From NCBI RefSeq assembly GCF_014203235.1, contig NZ_JACHIN010000005.1:1-64000 (forward strand): a stretch of DNA of 64,000 bases, read 5' to 3'. Source of the DNA: Nonomuraea endophytica. GTDB lineage: Bacteria > Actinomycetota > Actinomycetes > Streptosporangiales > Streptosporangiaceae. The notes beneath the pieces are model-generated. The model did not search any database. It had not been told where the DNA came from and saw only the letters and a list, made by a program, of their open reading frames with translations. Below are positions 23,795 to 33,369 of this stretch, in pieces (within the stretch, counting starts at the first letter, position 1; every line of letters starts with the position of its first letter). The position numbers and the translations under genes are program-made.

Positions 23795-26524
23795 CTACAG
23801 GTCGAGCTGGGCCAGTTCGGCTCGCCTGCTGACGCCGAGCTTCGGGTAGGCCTTGTACAGGTGGTGGCCCACGGTGCGCGGGCTGAGGAACAGCTGGGCG
23901 GCGATCTCGCGGTTGCTGAGGCCGAGGGCGGCGCGCCGGACGACCTGGAGTTCCTGCGCGGTGAGCTGTTCGGCGGCCGCGGTGTCGGCGGGCGGGACGG
24001 GGCCGCCGAGCGCGACGAGCTCGGTCCGCACGCGGGCGTGCCAGCCGTAGGCGCCGACCTGGTCGAACGTCGCCAGCGCCTGCGACAGCTGGGCCCGTGC
24101 CGAGGTGGGGCGGCGGTGACGGCGCAGCCATTCTCCGTAGGCGAGCCGGGTGCGGGCCCGGTCGTGGAGGCCACAGCCGTCCACGGCCAGCGACGCCTCG
24201 AAGTGCCCCTGTGCCTCCCGGCTGTCGTCGAGCAGGGCCGTGCAGCGCAGCAGGAGTGCTTCGGCCGCCGGGCTCGCGGTGTGCCCGGCCCAACTCGCCA
24301 GTTGCGGCAGGTGGCGGCGGGCCCGGTCCAGATCGCCGGCGCGTACCCCGGCCTCGACGTGGTCGGCGATGGCGCGGACGGTCACGTCGCGGCCGGGCGG
24401 GCCCGCGCAGACCTCGTCGAGGCGGTCGAGGGCGGCGTGCGGATCACCGGCCATGAGGTCGATCAGCGCCAGTGCCCAGGTGGCCTGGGCGGCGGCCATG
24501 CCGTGGCGGCCGGCGTGCTTGAGCACCAGGTCGGCCTGCTGCCTGGCGGTGTCCACCTCGCCGCGGACGGCCGCGAGGCAGCACGAGATCGCGGTGAGCA
24601 CGATCGCCTGGAGGTCCTGGCCCAGTTCGGCGGCCAGGGAGAGGGCTTCGGCGACGTTCGCCTCCGCGTCGCGGAACCTGCCGGTAACGAGCTGGGCGAG
24701 CGCGAGCGGCTCCTGGGCGTACGGCAGCCAGCCCAGGGCGCCTTGGGCGCGCATCGTGGCGACCTGCCGGTCGAGCACCTTCAGGGCCAGGTCGTCGGCG
24801 CCGATCAGGACGCCGAGGAAACCGGCGGAGAGCCCTTCGAGGGTGGCGTCCATGCCCCCGTCGCCGGCCGCGAGGAGCAGGTCGCGCATCGGCGGCACCG
24901 CCTCCTCGGTCCGGCCGCTGAGCAGGCCGACGAAACCGCCCAGCGCGCGGGCGACCTCGGGCGGGCCGCCGCGCACCCGCCCCAGTTGCTCCCCGCACCG
25001 GGCGAGGAGCCCTTCGTCGGCGGAGTCGCGGGCGCACCACACCGCCTCGATCAGCACGGAGATCGCGCGGGCCGGATCGGCGGTGAGGACGGGGGTGGCG
25101 GCGTCGATGGCGAGTTCGCAGGCCCGCGCGGGCGAGTCCCGCTCGTAGGCGACCTGCGCCCGGATCCACGCCGCCTCAGCCTGAACCCACGCCACATTCC
25201 CGGACATCGCGCCGCCTTCGGCCGGGTCGGCGCCTGCCAGTGCGGGGCCGGTCATCGCGGTGACCGCCGCCGCCAAGGTGGCCGCGTGGTCCAGCAGGCC
25301 GGCGTCATAGGCCGCGCGCGCGGCCGTGACCAGGCGGCGGGCCTGGACGGCGGGGTCGCCGCTCAGCTGCACCGCCCGTTCCAGCGCCCGGGACGCGGCC
25401 GCGGGCGCACCGCGGGCGAGGGCGCGTTCGGCGGCCCGTTCCAGCTCGTCGGCCACCCCGTCGTCGGTCCCGCCCGCGGCGGTCGCGGCGTGCCAGGCGC
25501 GCCGGTCGGCGTCGCGCGGATCGGACAGGACGTCGGCGAGCGCCCGGTGCGCCGCGAGCCGCCGCGCGAACGGCGCCTCCTGGTACGCCGCCGCCCGGAT
25601 CAGCGGATGCCGGAACTCCACCGCCTCGCCGGTCACCCGCACCAGCCCCATCTGCTCGGCCGGTTCCAGGTCGTCCGCGCCCAGGCCGAGCCGCTCCGCC
25701 GCGGCCAGGAACGACCACAGCTCGCACCCGTGGTCGGCGGCCACGAGCAGCAGGGCCAGCCGCGTGCGCGAGGGCAGCGCGCGTACCTGCAGTTGGTAGT
25801 GCTCTTCCAGCCGGCCGACCGCGGCCAGGGGCGCGACGGGTGAGGGGAGGGCGGCGGTGCCGGACCTGGCCAGTTCCATGATCGCGAGCGGGTTGCCGCC
25901 CGACTCCTCGAGCACCCGGTCGGCGACCGGCTGCGGCAGCGGGCCGACCGTGGCCAGCAGTTCGGCGGAGTCGCGCGCGCCGAGCCGCGGCAGCCTGATG
26001 TCGTCGATGCCGGCGGCGGGGAAGGGCCGCTCGCCGTCGCGCACCGCGAAGACCGCGCCCACCGGATCGGTGTGGAGCCGCCGGACAGCGAACAGCAGCG
26101 CGTCAGCGGAGGACCGGTCGAACCACTGCACGTCGTCGAACAGGCACAGCAGCGGTCCTTCACCGGCCAGCTCCGACAGCAGTGTCAGCGTGGCCGCGCC
26201 CACCATGAGCCGGTCGCCGGAGGCCGAGCCGGTCCCGAACGCCGCCCGCAGCGCCTGCGCGTGCGGCGCCGGCAGCGCGTCGAAGCGTTCGACGTCGCGG
26301 GCCAGCATCAGCTGGAGCGCCGCGAACGGGATCTCGGCCTCGGACTCGATTCCGACCACCCGGAGGATCCGCATGCCGCCGGCGACGCCCGCCGCGTACT
26401 CCAGCAGGGCGGTCTTGCCGATGCCCGCCTCGCCGCGGACGACCAGCGACCGGCTCCGGCCGGCCTTCGCGTCGGCGACGAGACGGACCAGCCGGGAGCG
26501 TTCGGCGGAACGTCCCACCATCAT
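23795..26524 (-). CDS. LAL-type LuxR transcriptional regulator with AAA domain
   Basis: A 909-residue large ATP-binding LuxR regulator. It opens with MMVGRSAERSRLVRLVADA and Walker A GEAGIGKT (31-38); Walker B is LLCLFDDVQWFDRSS. A long helical TPR-like middle follows, and the C-terminal LuxR helix-turn-helix is LTAQELQVVRRAALGLSNRE...TVGHHLYKAYPKLGVSRRAEL. LAL proteins are ATP-dependent activators of catabolic or antibiotic genes. No dedicated target cluster adjoins it; it is divergent from the CHAT protein gene, which makes that unit a candidate target. Confidence 0.92.
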   Translation of the reverse strand: MMVGRSAERSRLVRLVADAKAGRSRSLVVRGEAGIGKTALLEYAAGVAGGMRILRVVGIESEAEIPFAALQLMLARDVERFDALPAPHAQALRAAFGTGSASGDRLMVGAATLTLLSELAGEGPLLCLFDDVQWFDRSSADALLFAVRRLHTDPVGAVFAVRDGERPFPAAGIDDIRLPRLGARDSAELLATVGPLPQPVADRVLEESGGNPLAIMELARSGTAALPSPVAPLAAVGRLEEHYQLQVRALPSRTRLALLLVAADHGCELWSFLAAAERLGLGADDLEPAEQMGLVRVTGEAVEFRHPLIRAAAYQEAPFARRLAAHRALADVLSDPRDADRRAWHAATAAGGTDDGVADELERAAERALARGAPAAASRALERAVQLSGDPAVQARRLVTAARAAYDAGLLDHAATLAAAVTAMTGPALAGADPAEGGAMSGNVAWVQAEAAWIRAQVAYERDSPARACELAIDAATPVLTADPARAISVLIEAVWCARDSADEGLLARCGEQLGRVRGGPPEVARALGGFVGLLSGRTEEAVPPMRDLLLAAGDGGMDATLEGLSAGFLGVLIGADDLALKVLDRQVATMRAQGALGWLPYAQEPLALAQLVTGRFRDAEANVAEALSLAAELGQDLQAIVLTAISCCLAAVRGEVDTARQQADLVLKHAGRHGMAAAQATWALALIDLMAGDPHAALDRLDEVCAGPPGRDVTVRAIADHVEAGVRAGDLDRARRHLPQLASWAGHTASPAAEALLLRCTALLDDSREAQGHFEASLAVDGCGLHDRARTRLAYGEWLRRHRRPTSARAQLSQALATFDQVGAYGWHARVRTELVALGGPVPPADTAAAEQLTAQELQVVRRAALGLSNREIAAQLFLSPRTVGHHLYKAYPKLGVSRRAELAQLDL

Positions 26525-26643
26525 GGGGGCAGTCTAGGGCGAAGGCCGCTTTTCCCTGCGTGGAAAGGACGTAGGCAGGCGTGAGGGGGCGGGCATATGC
26601 TCGGCTGGATTCGCGCCGGGGGCGCCGATGACGAGGAGCGCGT

Positions 26644-29600
26644 ATGGCCAGCTCGTACGACTGGGCGCAGGAGTGGGCCGGCCAGGCGGAGGAGTTCGCC
26701 GAAGAAGGACGGCTGCCCGAGGCCGCCGAGCTGCTCCAGCGCGGCCTCGACCGGGTGGACGGCGGCGGCGGGGAGTGGAGCGACGGGCGGCTGACGGCCT
26801 TCGCCCTCTTCGCCGAACTGCTCGAAGGCGTCCACGGCGCGCTCGGCGACATGGACGCCCTGCGCCTGCTGTTCACCAGGATGCGCACCAGCTGCCGGGC
26901 GGCGGACCTGCCGCGCGGCGAACTGCTAGCGCTGGGCAAGCTGGTGGTCCTGGAGGCGGTCATGGACGAGTTCGAGGCCGCCGCCGACGCGGGGCTGGAG
27001 CTCGTCCACTTATGGGCGCAATGGGAGTGGGGCGAACCGGGGACGGCCGACGAGGGCGTGGCCGAGGCGGCCTCCTCGCTCGGGAAGGCGGCGCGGGCGG
27101 CCCACCACCACGGTGACCTGGTCCACGCCATCGTCCTCACCCAGGCCGCGCTCACCATCGACGAGAACGAACCCTCCGCGCTGTTCGCCGCCGCCTACGG
27201 CACCGCCCGGCAGGGCCGCCTGGAGGAGTCCCTGGTCTACTTCGACCGGCTCATCGCCGCCGACCCGGGCCGGTTCGGCTCCCACGAGGGCCGGGCGAGG
27301 GTGCTGGCGCGGCTGGACCGGCTGCCGGAGGCGATCGAGGCGATGGGCTCGGCCGTGAACGGCGAGCCAGTACAGCCCCGCCACCGGCTCGTCAGGGCCG
27401 AGTTCCTGGTCGAGGCCGGGCTGATGGGCGAGGCCCTGGTCGACCTGGCCGTCTGCGTCGCGCAGACCAACGCCGAAGCCGAGGTGCTGGCCGCCGACCC
27501 CACCGCGAACCTCCCCTATCTGGACACCCTGCCCACCGAGAAGCTGGCCGAGCAGGCGCTGGCGTTCCGCCTGTCGCTGCTGGTGGAGAGCGAGCGGACC
27601 GGCGACGCCGCGCTCTGTGTGGCCGAGGCGCTGGCCGACCCCCGGCTGCGCGGCTTCGCCCAGCTCCAGGACATGCTGGAGGAGCTGGCCGGGGCGATGG
27701 ACGGCCCGGCGGCCATCCTGGAGCTCCTGCCCGACGACGCGCCGTCGCGGATGGCCAGGGCTCGCTGCCTGATCGTGCTGGACGAGGTCGAGCGGGCGCT
27801 GGTCGTCCTGGAGGAGATGCGGCTGCGGCCGTACGACATGGAGTCGTTCGAGGCGCTGGGCGGGCTGCTCGAGCTGCTGGCCGCCCGGCATCCGCGCCAC
27901 CCCGGCGTCCGGCGGATCCTCGCCGACGTCCTGATCACCCGCTGGCGGCCGATGGCGGCGCTGGCCCACCTGGACGTGCTGCTGGAGGAGGCCCCCGGCG
28001 ACTGGTACGGGCTGCTGCTGCGCGGCATGGCCCACGTCACGCACGCCGAGGGCGAAGCGGGCTGGAACGAGTCGTTCGCCGGCGCCAACGTCATGGACGC
28101 CCTGGAAAGCCTGGTGGACGCGGCCGGCGCGGCGCCGCCCGGCGAGGCCAGGCCGATGAACGCGCTGCGCTGGCTGCTGCAGTACGCGCTGGCGATCCCC
28201 GATCTGCGCGAAGCCCTGATGATCCTGCTGGGCAAGAAGGCGGAGCCGTGCGACCGGATCCTGGAGGCGATTCCCGGGCTGGAGACGGTCGTGGAGATGC
28301 TCGTCGCCTTCACCTTCGCGTTCAATCCGAGCCAGGCGCACGACGACAGCGCGTACGCGCTGGCCACGGCCCGCGAGCACGCGGTGGCCGCCGGGCTGCC
28401 GCAGCTCGCCGCCCAGATCGACCTGCTGCACGCCGACGTCCTGCTGCGTCTGGCCGACGTGCAGGGCGCGATGGACCACCTGGCCGCCGCCGAGGCGGTC
28501 ATCTCCTTCCTCGGGGTGATCCCGAACGCGGAGTTCCTGCCGAGCTGGGGCCACGCCGACCTGGCCGCCCGGCAGGCCGACGCCGAGCAGCGCGGCCGCT
28601 CGGCCATGGTGTTCGACATCGACCACCAGGAGGTGATCGTGGCCGCGCTCGACTTCCTGCAGGGCTACATCGACCTCGTCCACGCCGACATCGCGGTACG
28701 GCTCGGCGACCTGCCGTCCGCGCTGGAGCGGCTGAGCTGGACCTTGGCCGACAGCGGCCCGGACTATCTGGTCAGGTCGAAGCGGCTGCTGAAGGCCCGG
28801 GTCCTGCGGGACAGCGGGCGCTTCGACGAGGCGCTGGAGGTCCTGGGCGAGGTGGGTGACGACCTCCGGGCGGCGAACGTGCTCGCCACGATCCACCGGC
28901 TGAGCGGCGAGCACGCCGAGGCGGCCCGCATCCTGCGCCGTACGCTCGACCGCGACGACCTCGACGCGCACGAACAGGTGATCATCGCGGGGAACCTGGC
29001 CGACGCCCAGCGCGTGGGCGGCCGCCCGCGCGCCGCGCTGCGCACCCTTGACGAGCACCGGCCCGATCCGGCCGCCCCGTCGTCGACCAGGGCCGCCTGG
29101 CACTACGGCCGCGGCAAGATCCTCGGCTCGATGGGCAGACCGGCGGCCGCGCTGGCCGCCCTGCTCGTCGCGCTCGACCTCAACGACCAGGTCAGAGGCG
29201 GCTTCCGGGCCGAGGACGACCGCATCAGCTGGCAGGCGAACACCCTTCCCGTCCTGACCGAGGCGCTGTGGGCGGCGGTCGCCGCCGTCCGCCTGGACAC
29301 CGCGCTGGAGCTGGTCGAACGCGGCCGGGCGAGAGCCTTCGTGGACGGCCTCACGCTCGGCCCGCCCCTGCGCGGCCCCGAGACCGCCGGGCTGGCCGCC
29401 TCCGTCGCCGCCGCCCGCGAGCGCCGCCGCCTGCTGCTGGAGGTGGCCGCCGACCCCGGCGCCGACCTCGGCCGGTTGCGGGCGCTCGGCGTCGACCTGG
29501 GCGAGCGCGACGACGGGTTCGGCGAGCGGCTCGCCACGGAGATCTCCCGCGAGGGCCCGGCCCTGCGGCGGCTGGAACAACGCCTGCTGCGGGCCACGCT

Positions 29601-30777
29601 CGGGGCCCGCGAGTCGGTCGCGGGCCAGGTCAGCTCCGCCGCCGAGGTCCGCGACCTGCTGACGACGGGCCCGGACGAGCCCGCCGTTCATCTCGCCGAG
29701 TTCGCCGCCACCGGCTCCACCGGGATCGGCCTGCTCCTGGTCAGCAGGTACGGCACCGCCTGGTCGTCCTGGCCCGACGAGGAGCCCGGCCCCCTCGCCA
29801 GGCACCTTCAGCGGGCCAGCCGGCCGGGCGAGCTGATCTGCCTGGTGCCGTCGGGTCCCCTGCACCACCTGCCGCTGCACGCCACGCTCGTGGACGGCGC
29901 GCCGCTGATCGCCCGCAACCCCGTCTGCTACCTGCCCAGCGCCTCGGTGCTGGCGTTGTGCCGGGCCCGCCGGGGGACGCCGCGGCAGCCGTTCTCGGCG
30001 CTGGTGCTGGGCGACTCCCGCGACGACCTGCGCCACGCCCGGGCCGAGGCCGAGGCCGTCGCCGGACTGCTCGGCGCCCGCGCCCACCTCGGCCGGGACG
30101 CGGTCAGGGACCTGCTCGCCGACGGCGCCGACGCCTACGACGTCATCCACCTCGCCTGCCACGCCGCCTTCGACGCCGAGCACCCCGAGCAGTCGGGAAT
30201 CCTGCTGCGCGGTGACCGCCTCACCGTCGAGGACGTCTACGACCTGCGGCTCAACGCCAGCCTGGTCGTGCTCAGCGCCTGCGAGAGCGGGCTGGGCGAG
30301 AACCGGCCGGGCGACGAGCTGATGGGCCTGGTCCGGGCGTTCATGTACGCCGGGGCGGCCTCGCTGCTGGTGAGCCTCTGGCCGGTCGACGACCTGTCCA
30401 CGGGGCTGCTCATGCGCGAGTTCTACGCCCGCTGGCGCGGCCACGGCGAAGGGCCCGCGCAGGCGCTGGCCGCCGCCCAGCTCGCGGTCAGGGACATGAC
30501 CTGCGCACAGGCGATCCAGCGGATCGAGTCCGGCACCGACGCCGGCACCCGGCTCGACGTGGCCCGGCTGCGGGTACGCGCCGGCGACCTCGGCGCTGCC
30601 ATCGCCGTGTACGAGGAGCTGCTGGCGGGCGGCGAGGACGTGCTGGTACGACGCCAGCTGCGCCGGTTGCGGCTGAAAGCCGAGGCGCCGGAGCAGCTCG
30701 ACTACGGGCGCAGGCCGTTCGCCGACCCCTACCATTGGGCAGCCTTCACGCTCGTGGGAGATTGGCGAACCGGATGA
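26644..30777 (+). CDS. large TPR protein with C-terminal CHAT protease-like domain
   Basis: A 1377-residue protein. Residues about 1-950 are helical TPR-like repeats (ALTIDENEPSALFAAAYGTA, ALEVLGEVGDDLRAANVLA). The CHAT domain covers about 1040-1300, with the catalytic dyad His1173 in VIHLACHAAFD and Cys1213 in LVVLSACESGLGE, then MGLVRAFMYAGAASLLVSLWPVDD and the terminal PYHWAAFTLVGDW. About 75 residues, partly TPR-like, lie between the core and that terminal strand. CHAT domains are caspase-like proteases that cut partner effectors after activation through fused sensors. GAGGAG precedes the ATG, and the stop overlaps the next start as ATGA. Confidence 0.9.
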   Translation: MASSYDWAQEWAGQAEEFAEEGRLPEAAELLQRGLDRVDGGGGEWSDGRLTAFALFAELLEGVHGALGDMDALRLLFTRMRTSCRAADLPRGELLALGKLVVLEAVMDEFEAAADAGLELVHLWAQWEWGEPGTADEGVAEAASSLGKAARAAHHHGDLVHAIVLTQAALTIDENEPSALFAAAYGTARQGRLEESLVYFDRLIAADPGRFGSHEGRARVLARLDRLPEAIEAMGSAVNGEPVQPRHRLVRAEFLVEAGLMGEALVDLAVCVAQTNAEAEVLAADPTANLPYLDTLPTEKLAEQALAFRLSLLVESERTGDAALCVAEALADPRLRGFAQLQDMLEELAGAMDGPAAILELLPDDAPSRMARARCLIVLDEVERALVVLEEMRLRPYDMESFEALGGLLELLAARHPRHPGVRRILADVLITRWRPMAALAHLDVLLEEAPGDWYGLLLRGMAHVTHAEGEAGWNESFAGANVMDALESLVDAAGAAPPGEARPMNALRWLLQYALAIPDLREALMILLGKKAEPCDRILEAIPGLETVVEMLVAFTFAFNPSQAHDDSAYALATAREHAVAAGLPQLAAQIDLLHADVLLRLADVQGAMDHLAAAEAVISFLGVIPNAEFLPSWGHADLAARQADAEQRGRSAMVFDIDHQEVIVAALDFLQGYIDLVHADIAVRLGDLPSALERLSWTLADSGPDYLVRSKRLLKARVLRDSGRFDEALEVLGEVGDDLRAANVLATIHRLSGEHAEAARILRRTLDRDDLDAHEQVIIAGNLADAQRVGGRPRAALRTLDEHRPDPAAPSSTRAAWHYGRGKILGSMGRPAAALAALLVALDLNDQVRGGFRAEDDRISWQANTLPVLTEALWAAVAAVRLDTALELVERGRARAFVDGLTLGPPLRGPETAGLAASVAAARERRRLLLEVAADPGADLGRLRALGVDLGERDDGFGERLATEISREGPALRRLEQRLLRATLGARESVAGQVSSAAEVRDLLTTGPDEPAVHLAEFAATGSTGIGLLLVSRYGTAWSSWPDEEPGPLARHLQRASRPGELICLVPSGPLHHLPLHATLVDGAPLIARNPVCYLPSASVLALCRARRGTPRQPFSALVLGDSRDDLRHARAEAEAVAGLLGARAHLGRDAVRDLLADGADAYDVIHLACHAAFDAEHPEQSGILLRGDRLTVEDVYDLRLNASLVVLSACESGLGENRPGDELMGLVRAFMYAGAASLLVSLWPVDDLSTGLLMREFYARWRGHGEGPAQALAAAQLAVRDMTCAQAIQRIESGTDAGTRLDVARLRVRAGDLGAAIAVYEELLAGGEDVLVRRQLRRLRLKAEAPEQLDYGRRPFADPYHWAAFTLVGDWRTG

Positions 30778-31256
30778 TCGCTGTGCTCGTCAGGACCTTC
30801 CCCGTCCAGGCCTCTCTCGGGCCGGCGCCGCCTCGCGGCGCCACTCTCACGGCGCTCACCCACGACGACCGGGTGGTCGCGGTCGTGGACGGCGGCGGCG
30901 GGCCCTATCCGCCGCTGGTCGTCGTGGAGCTGGACGGCGACCTGGTCGACGAGGCGGTCCTGCTCGACCTGGCCGACCTGCTCGGGCTGCTCACCGAGGT
31001 GCCGGGGGTGCTCGTGGAGCGGGACGGCCGGCCGTACGGGATCATGGCCCGCGCGGACGTGGCCGCGGCGCTCCCGCTGGAGCTGCTCGAAGAGGGGTCG
31101 CAGCGGCTCGGCAACGCGCCCGGACTGCCCTCGCGGCGCTACGTCTGCCGCAAGTGCGAGCCGCCCTCGCGCAGATTGCCCCGCTCGGCCACGAACGGTC
31201 CCCCGGCGTGCTCGCGCGTCTGGTCCCACGGCCCGATGGAGCTCGAAGGAGGCTGA
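30774..31256 (+). CDS. small protein with CBS-like half and C-terminal Cys cluster, partner of CHAT protein
   Basis: A 160-residue protein coupled to the CHAT gene by ATGA. Residues 25-105 alternate strands and helices and end in VERDGRPYGIMARADVAAAL, which resembles the last strand and helix of a CBS motif. The C-terminus has CRKC at about 123-126, then a single Cys and a His (PACSRVWSH), compatible with a small zinc site. I do not recognise the family. It may be a nucleotide-sensing or adaptor subunit, or a substrate of the CHAT protease. It is followed 7 bp later by a membrane protein gene. Confidence 0.7.
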   Translation: MIAVLVRTFPVQASLGPAPPRGATLTALTHDDRVVAVVDGGGGPYPPLVVVELDGDLVDEAVLLDLADLLGLLTEVPGVLVERDGRPYGIMARADVAAALPLELLEEGSQRLGNAPGLPSRRYVCRKCEPPSRRLPRSATNGPPACSRVWSHGPMELEGG

Positions 31257-31263
31257 CGGCCCG

Positions 31264-32649
31264 GTGTTCGCCACCGTCCTGAAAGAGATCACCGGCTACT
31301 TCGACCGCAGGGCGCTGCTGTCGTCCTTCCTGCCGACGCTGGTCGCGGCGGGCGTGCTGGTCGTGGCCGTGGTGTGGTCCGCGCTGGACCCGCGGGTGGC
31401 CGTGCGGCTGTGGGACGCGCTGCCCGGCGTGGTCCAGGCGCTGCTCATCGTGGGGTTCCTGGTCGTGGTCGCGTTGTGGTCGTTCGCGCTGGTGAACCTG
31501 CGGCCGGTGGCCGACCAGGTCTTTCAGGGTCGCTGGGGCGAGTCGGCCCCGCTCACGGCGCTGGCCCGCGTGCGCACGGCCCGCCACCGCGACGCGCGGG
31601 CCCGCGACCTCAGGGCCGACGAACGCCTCGAACTCCACGAAGCCGCGCTGCTGCAGGCCGTGGAGTCGCTGCCCAGACCCGGCGAACCCGGCGAGCCCTT
31701 CGACGGCGACTCCGCAGCCGAGCTGGAGGCGGTCGAGCGGGCCTGGGCTGACGCGGCGGCGCTGCCGTCCGAGCGGGCGTCGGCGATCCTGCCCGGCCTG
31801 AGCGCCCGCCTCGCCGCCCTTGCCGCGACCGGCGCCCCGGAGCTGGACGACCCGCGCTTCGCCCGGCTGGTCGCCACGGCGACGCGGCTGGCCGGGCGGT
31901 TCCTGCAGGACGTGCGTTCCCGGCGCGCCGCCGTACAGCAGCGATTGTTCGTGCTTTACCCCGACGACCCCGTCGACGTCGTGCCGACCGCGATCGGCAA
32001 CATCCTGCTGGCCGCCGAGCAACATCCCCGGCTGCGTTACGGGCTGGACCCGGTCGTGATCTGGTCCCGGCTGCAACCGCTGCTGCCCGACCCCTTCGCC
32101 GCCGCCCTCAAGGACGCGAAGGCGTCCCTGGACCTCATGCTCACGCTGACCGCGTACCTGATCGCGGTGGGAATCCCGGTCGCGGTCCTCGCCGCGGTCA
32201 GCGCACCCCTGGGTCCGGGCGCGCTCGCGTGGAGCTGCCTGGCCGCGGTGCTCGTGATCATCCCCGCTCTGGTACGGCTGCGCCGTCCCCTCGTCGTGGC
32301 CGCCCCGGCGGCGGCGCTGCTGTCGTTGCCGGTCGTGCTCTTCTCCCTGACCACTCCCCCGGCGCTCGTCCCGGTCCTCCGTTCCTGCGTGGGGGTCGTG
32401 CTGGTGGCGGCGGTACTCGTCCTGGCCATGGTCGTCCACGCCGGGGCGAAAGAGGCGGCGCTGGCCTTCTCCGACCAGTTCAAGTCCGCCTTCGACCTGC
32501 ACCGGCGGCTGGTCTTGCACGAACTCGGCCTGGAACCTCCGGCCAACCTTGCTGCCGAGCAGGCGCTGTGGCTGGACGTCTGCCAGTTCCTGTACCGCGG
32601 CGACCCGCCCGTCTCCCCCGAGTTCCGCTACCGCCCGCACGTGACCTGA
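31264..32649 (+). CDS. multi-pass membrane protein of unknown function, third gene of the CHAT operon
   Basis: A 461-residue protein from a GTG start, with GGAGG somewhat far upstream. Two helices lie near residues 20-40 and 57-80. A charged, Ala-rich helical cytoplasmic stretch spans about 85-280, and four to five helices lie at about 290-400 (LMLTLTAYLIAVGIPVAVLA, LVVAAPAAALLSLPVVLF). A soluble tail ends DVCQFLYRGDPPVSPEFRYR. I recognise no family. In CHAT modules the neighbouring membrane protein is sometimes the proteolytically activated effector; that role is inference here. Confidence 0.8.
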   Translation: MFATVLKEITGYFDRRALLSSFLPTLVAAGVLVVAVVWSALDPRVAVRLWDALPGVVQALLIVGFLVVVALWSFALVNLRPVADQVFQGRWGESAPLTALARVRTARHRDARARDLRADERLELHEAALLQAVESLPRPGEPGEPFDGDSAAELEAVERAWADAAALPSERASAILPGLSARLAALAATGAPELDDPRFARLVATATRLAGRFLQDVRSRRAAVQQRLFVLYPDDPVDVVPTAIGNILLAAEQHPRLRYGLDPVVIWSRLQPLLPDPFAAALKDAKASLDLMLTLTAYLIAVGIPVAVLAAVSAPLGPGALAWSCLAAVLVIIPALVRLRRPLVVAAPAAALLSLPVVLFSLTTPPALVPVLRSCVGVVLVAAVLVLAMVVHAGAKEAALAFSDQFKSAFDLHRRLVLHELGLEPPANLAAEQALWLDVCQFLYRGDPPVSPEFRYRPHVT

Positions 32650-32685
32650 TGGCAAGGTGTCACAGTGTGCTAGTAGAGTGAACGG

Positions 32686-33294
32686 GTGGCCGAAGAAAAC
32701 GAGCAGCTCGGTAGCCGGGACAAGGTGCTACTGGCGGCGATGCAGATGATCGGGGAGAACCCCGGGGCGAAGCTCAGCGTGCGGGCGGTCGCCGCGCGCG
32801 CCGGGGTGAGTACGGGATCGCTCCGATTCCACTTCCCGACGCAGCGCGCCCTCCAGGACCAGGTGCTCACCCGCCTGTACGACGTCATCGTCGACGAGAA
32901 CCGGATCCACGACCGGACGGTGCCGGCCCGTGAGCGTCTCGTCGACTGCCTGCGCCAGGTCCTCGCCCCGGCCGGGGTCGGCGCCGGCGCGCGGGAGGCC
33001 CATCGCGTCATCCACGAGCAGTTCATCGCCCCGGAACCAACCGAACAGGTGCAACAGGCCTATCTCACCCTCGAACGAGAAGGCAGACGCCGCGTCGAGT
33101 ACTGGCTGACGGTCCTCACCAGCGAAGGCGCGCTCACCCCCGGCGACACCTCCCGGCGCGCGCAGTTCCTGCTCACCGTCCTCAACGGCCTCGCCCTGGA
33201 ACGAGCCCTGCCCGCCGAGGGCTCGATCCTGCAGGCCGAAAACGACACCCTGTACATGGCCGTCGACGCGGTCCTGAACTCCGGGACCTCATAG
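32686..33294 (+). CDS. TetR family transcriptional regulator
   Basis: A 202-residue TetR protein starting at GTG. The helix-turn-helix lies within AVAARAGVSTGSLRFHFPTQRALQDQV (two halves). TAGTAG at about 32671 lies so close to the GTG that a leaderless transcript is possible, and no ribosome-binding site is visible. It follows the CHAT operon by 36 bp in the same direction and could be read through from it or control an unlinked target. Confidence 0.88.
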   Translation: MAEENEQLGSRDKVLLAAMQMIGENPGAKLSVRAVAARAGVSTGSLRFHFPTQRALQDQVLTRLYDVIVDENRIHDRTVPARERLVDCLRQVLAPAGVGAGAREAHRVIHEQFIAPEPTEQVQQAYLTLEREGRRRVEYWLTVLTSEGALTPGDTSRRAQFLLTVLNGLALERALPAEGSILQAENDTLYMAVDAVLNSGTS

Positions 33295-33369
33295 TCACGC
33301 AGCTCGTGCCGGACGGGGCCCGCCGGGAGGAGATGGTGATCCTCCGTGAAGCGAGCGACGAGGCGGCGC

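Noticed and set aside
27010..30735. A 1241-codon open frame on the minus strand opposite the CHAT gene
   Set aside because: It is a high-GC antisense frame: composition is biased to Gln/Gly/Arg/Val with no domain, while the plus strand shows conserved CHAT and TPR motifs.
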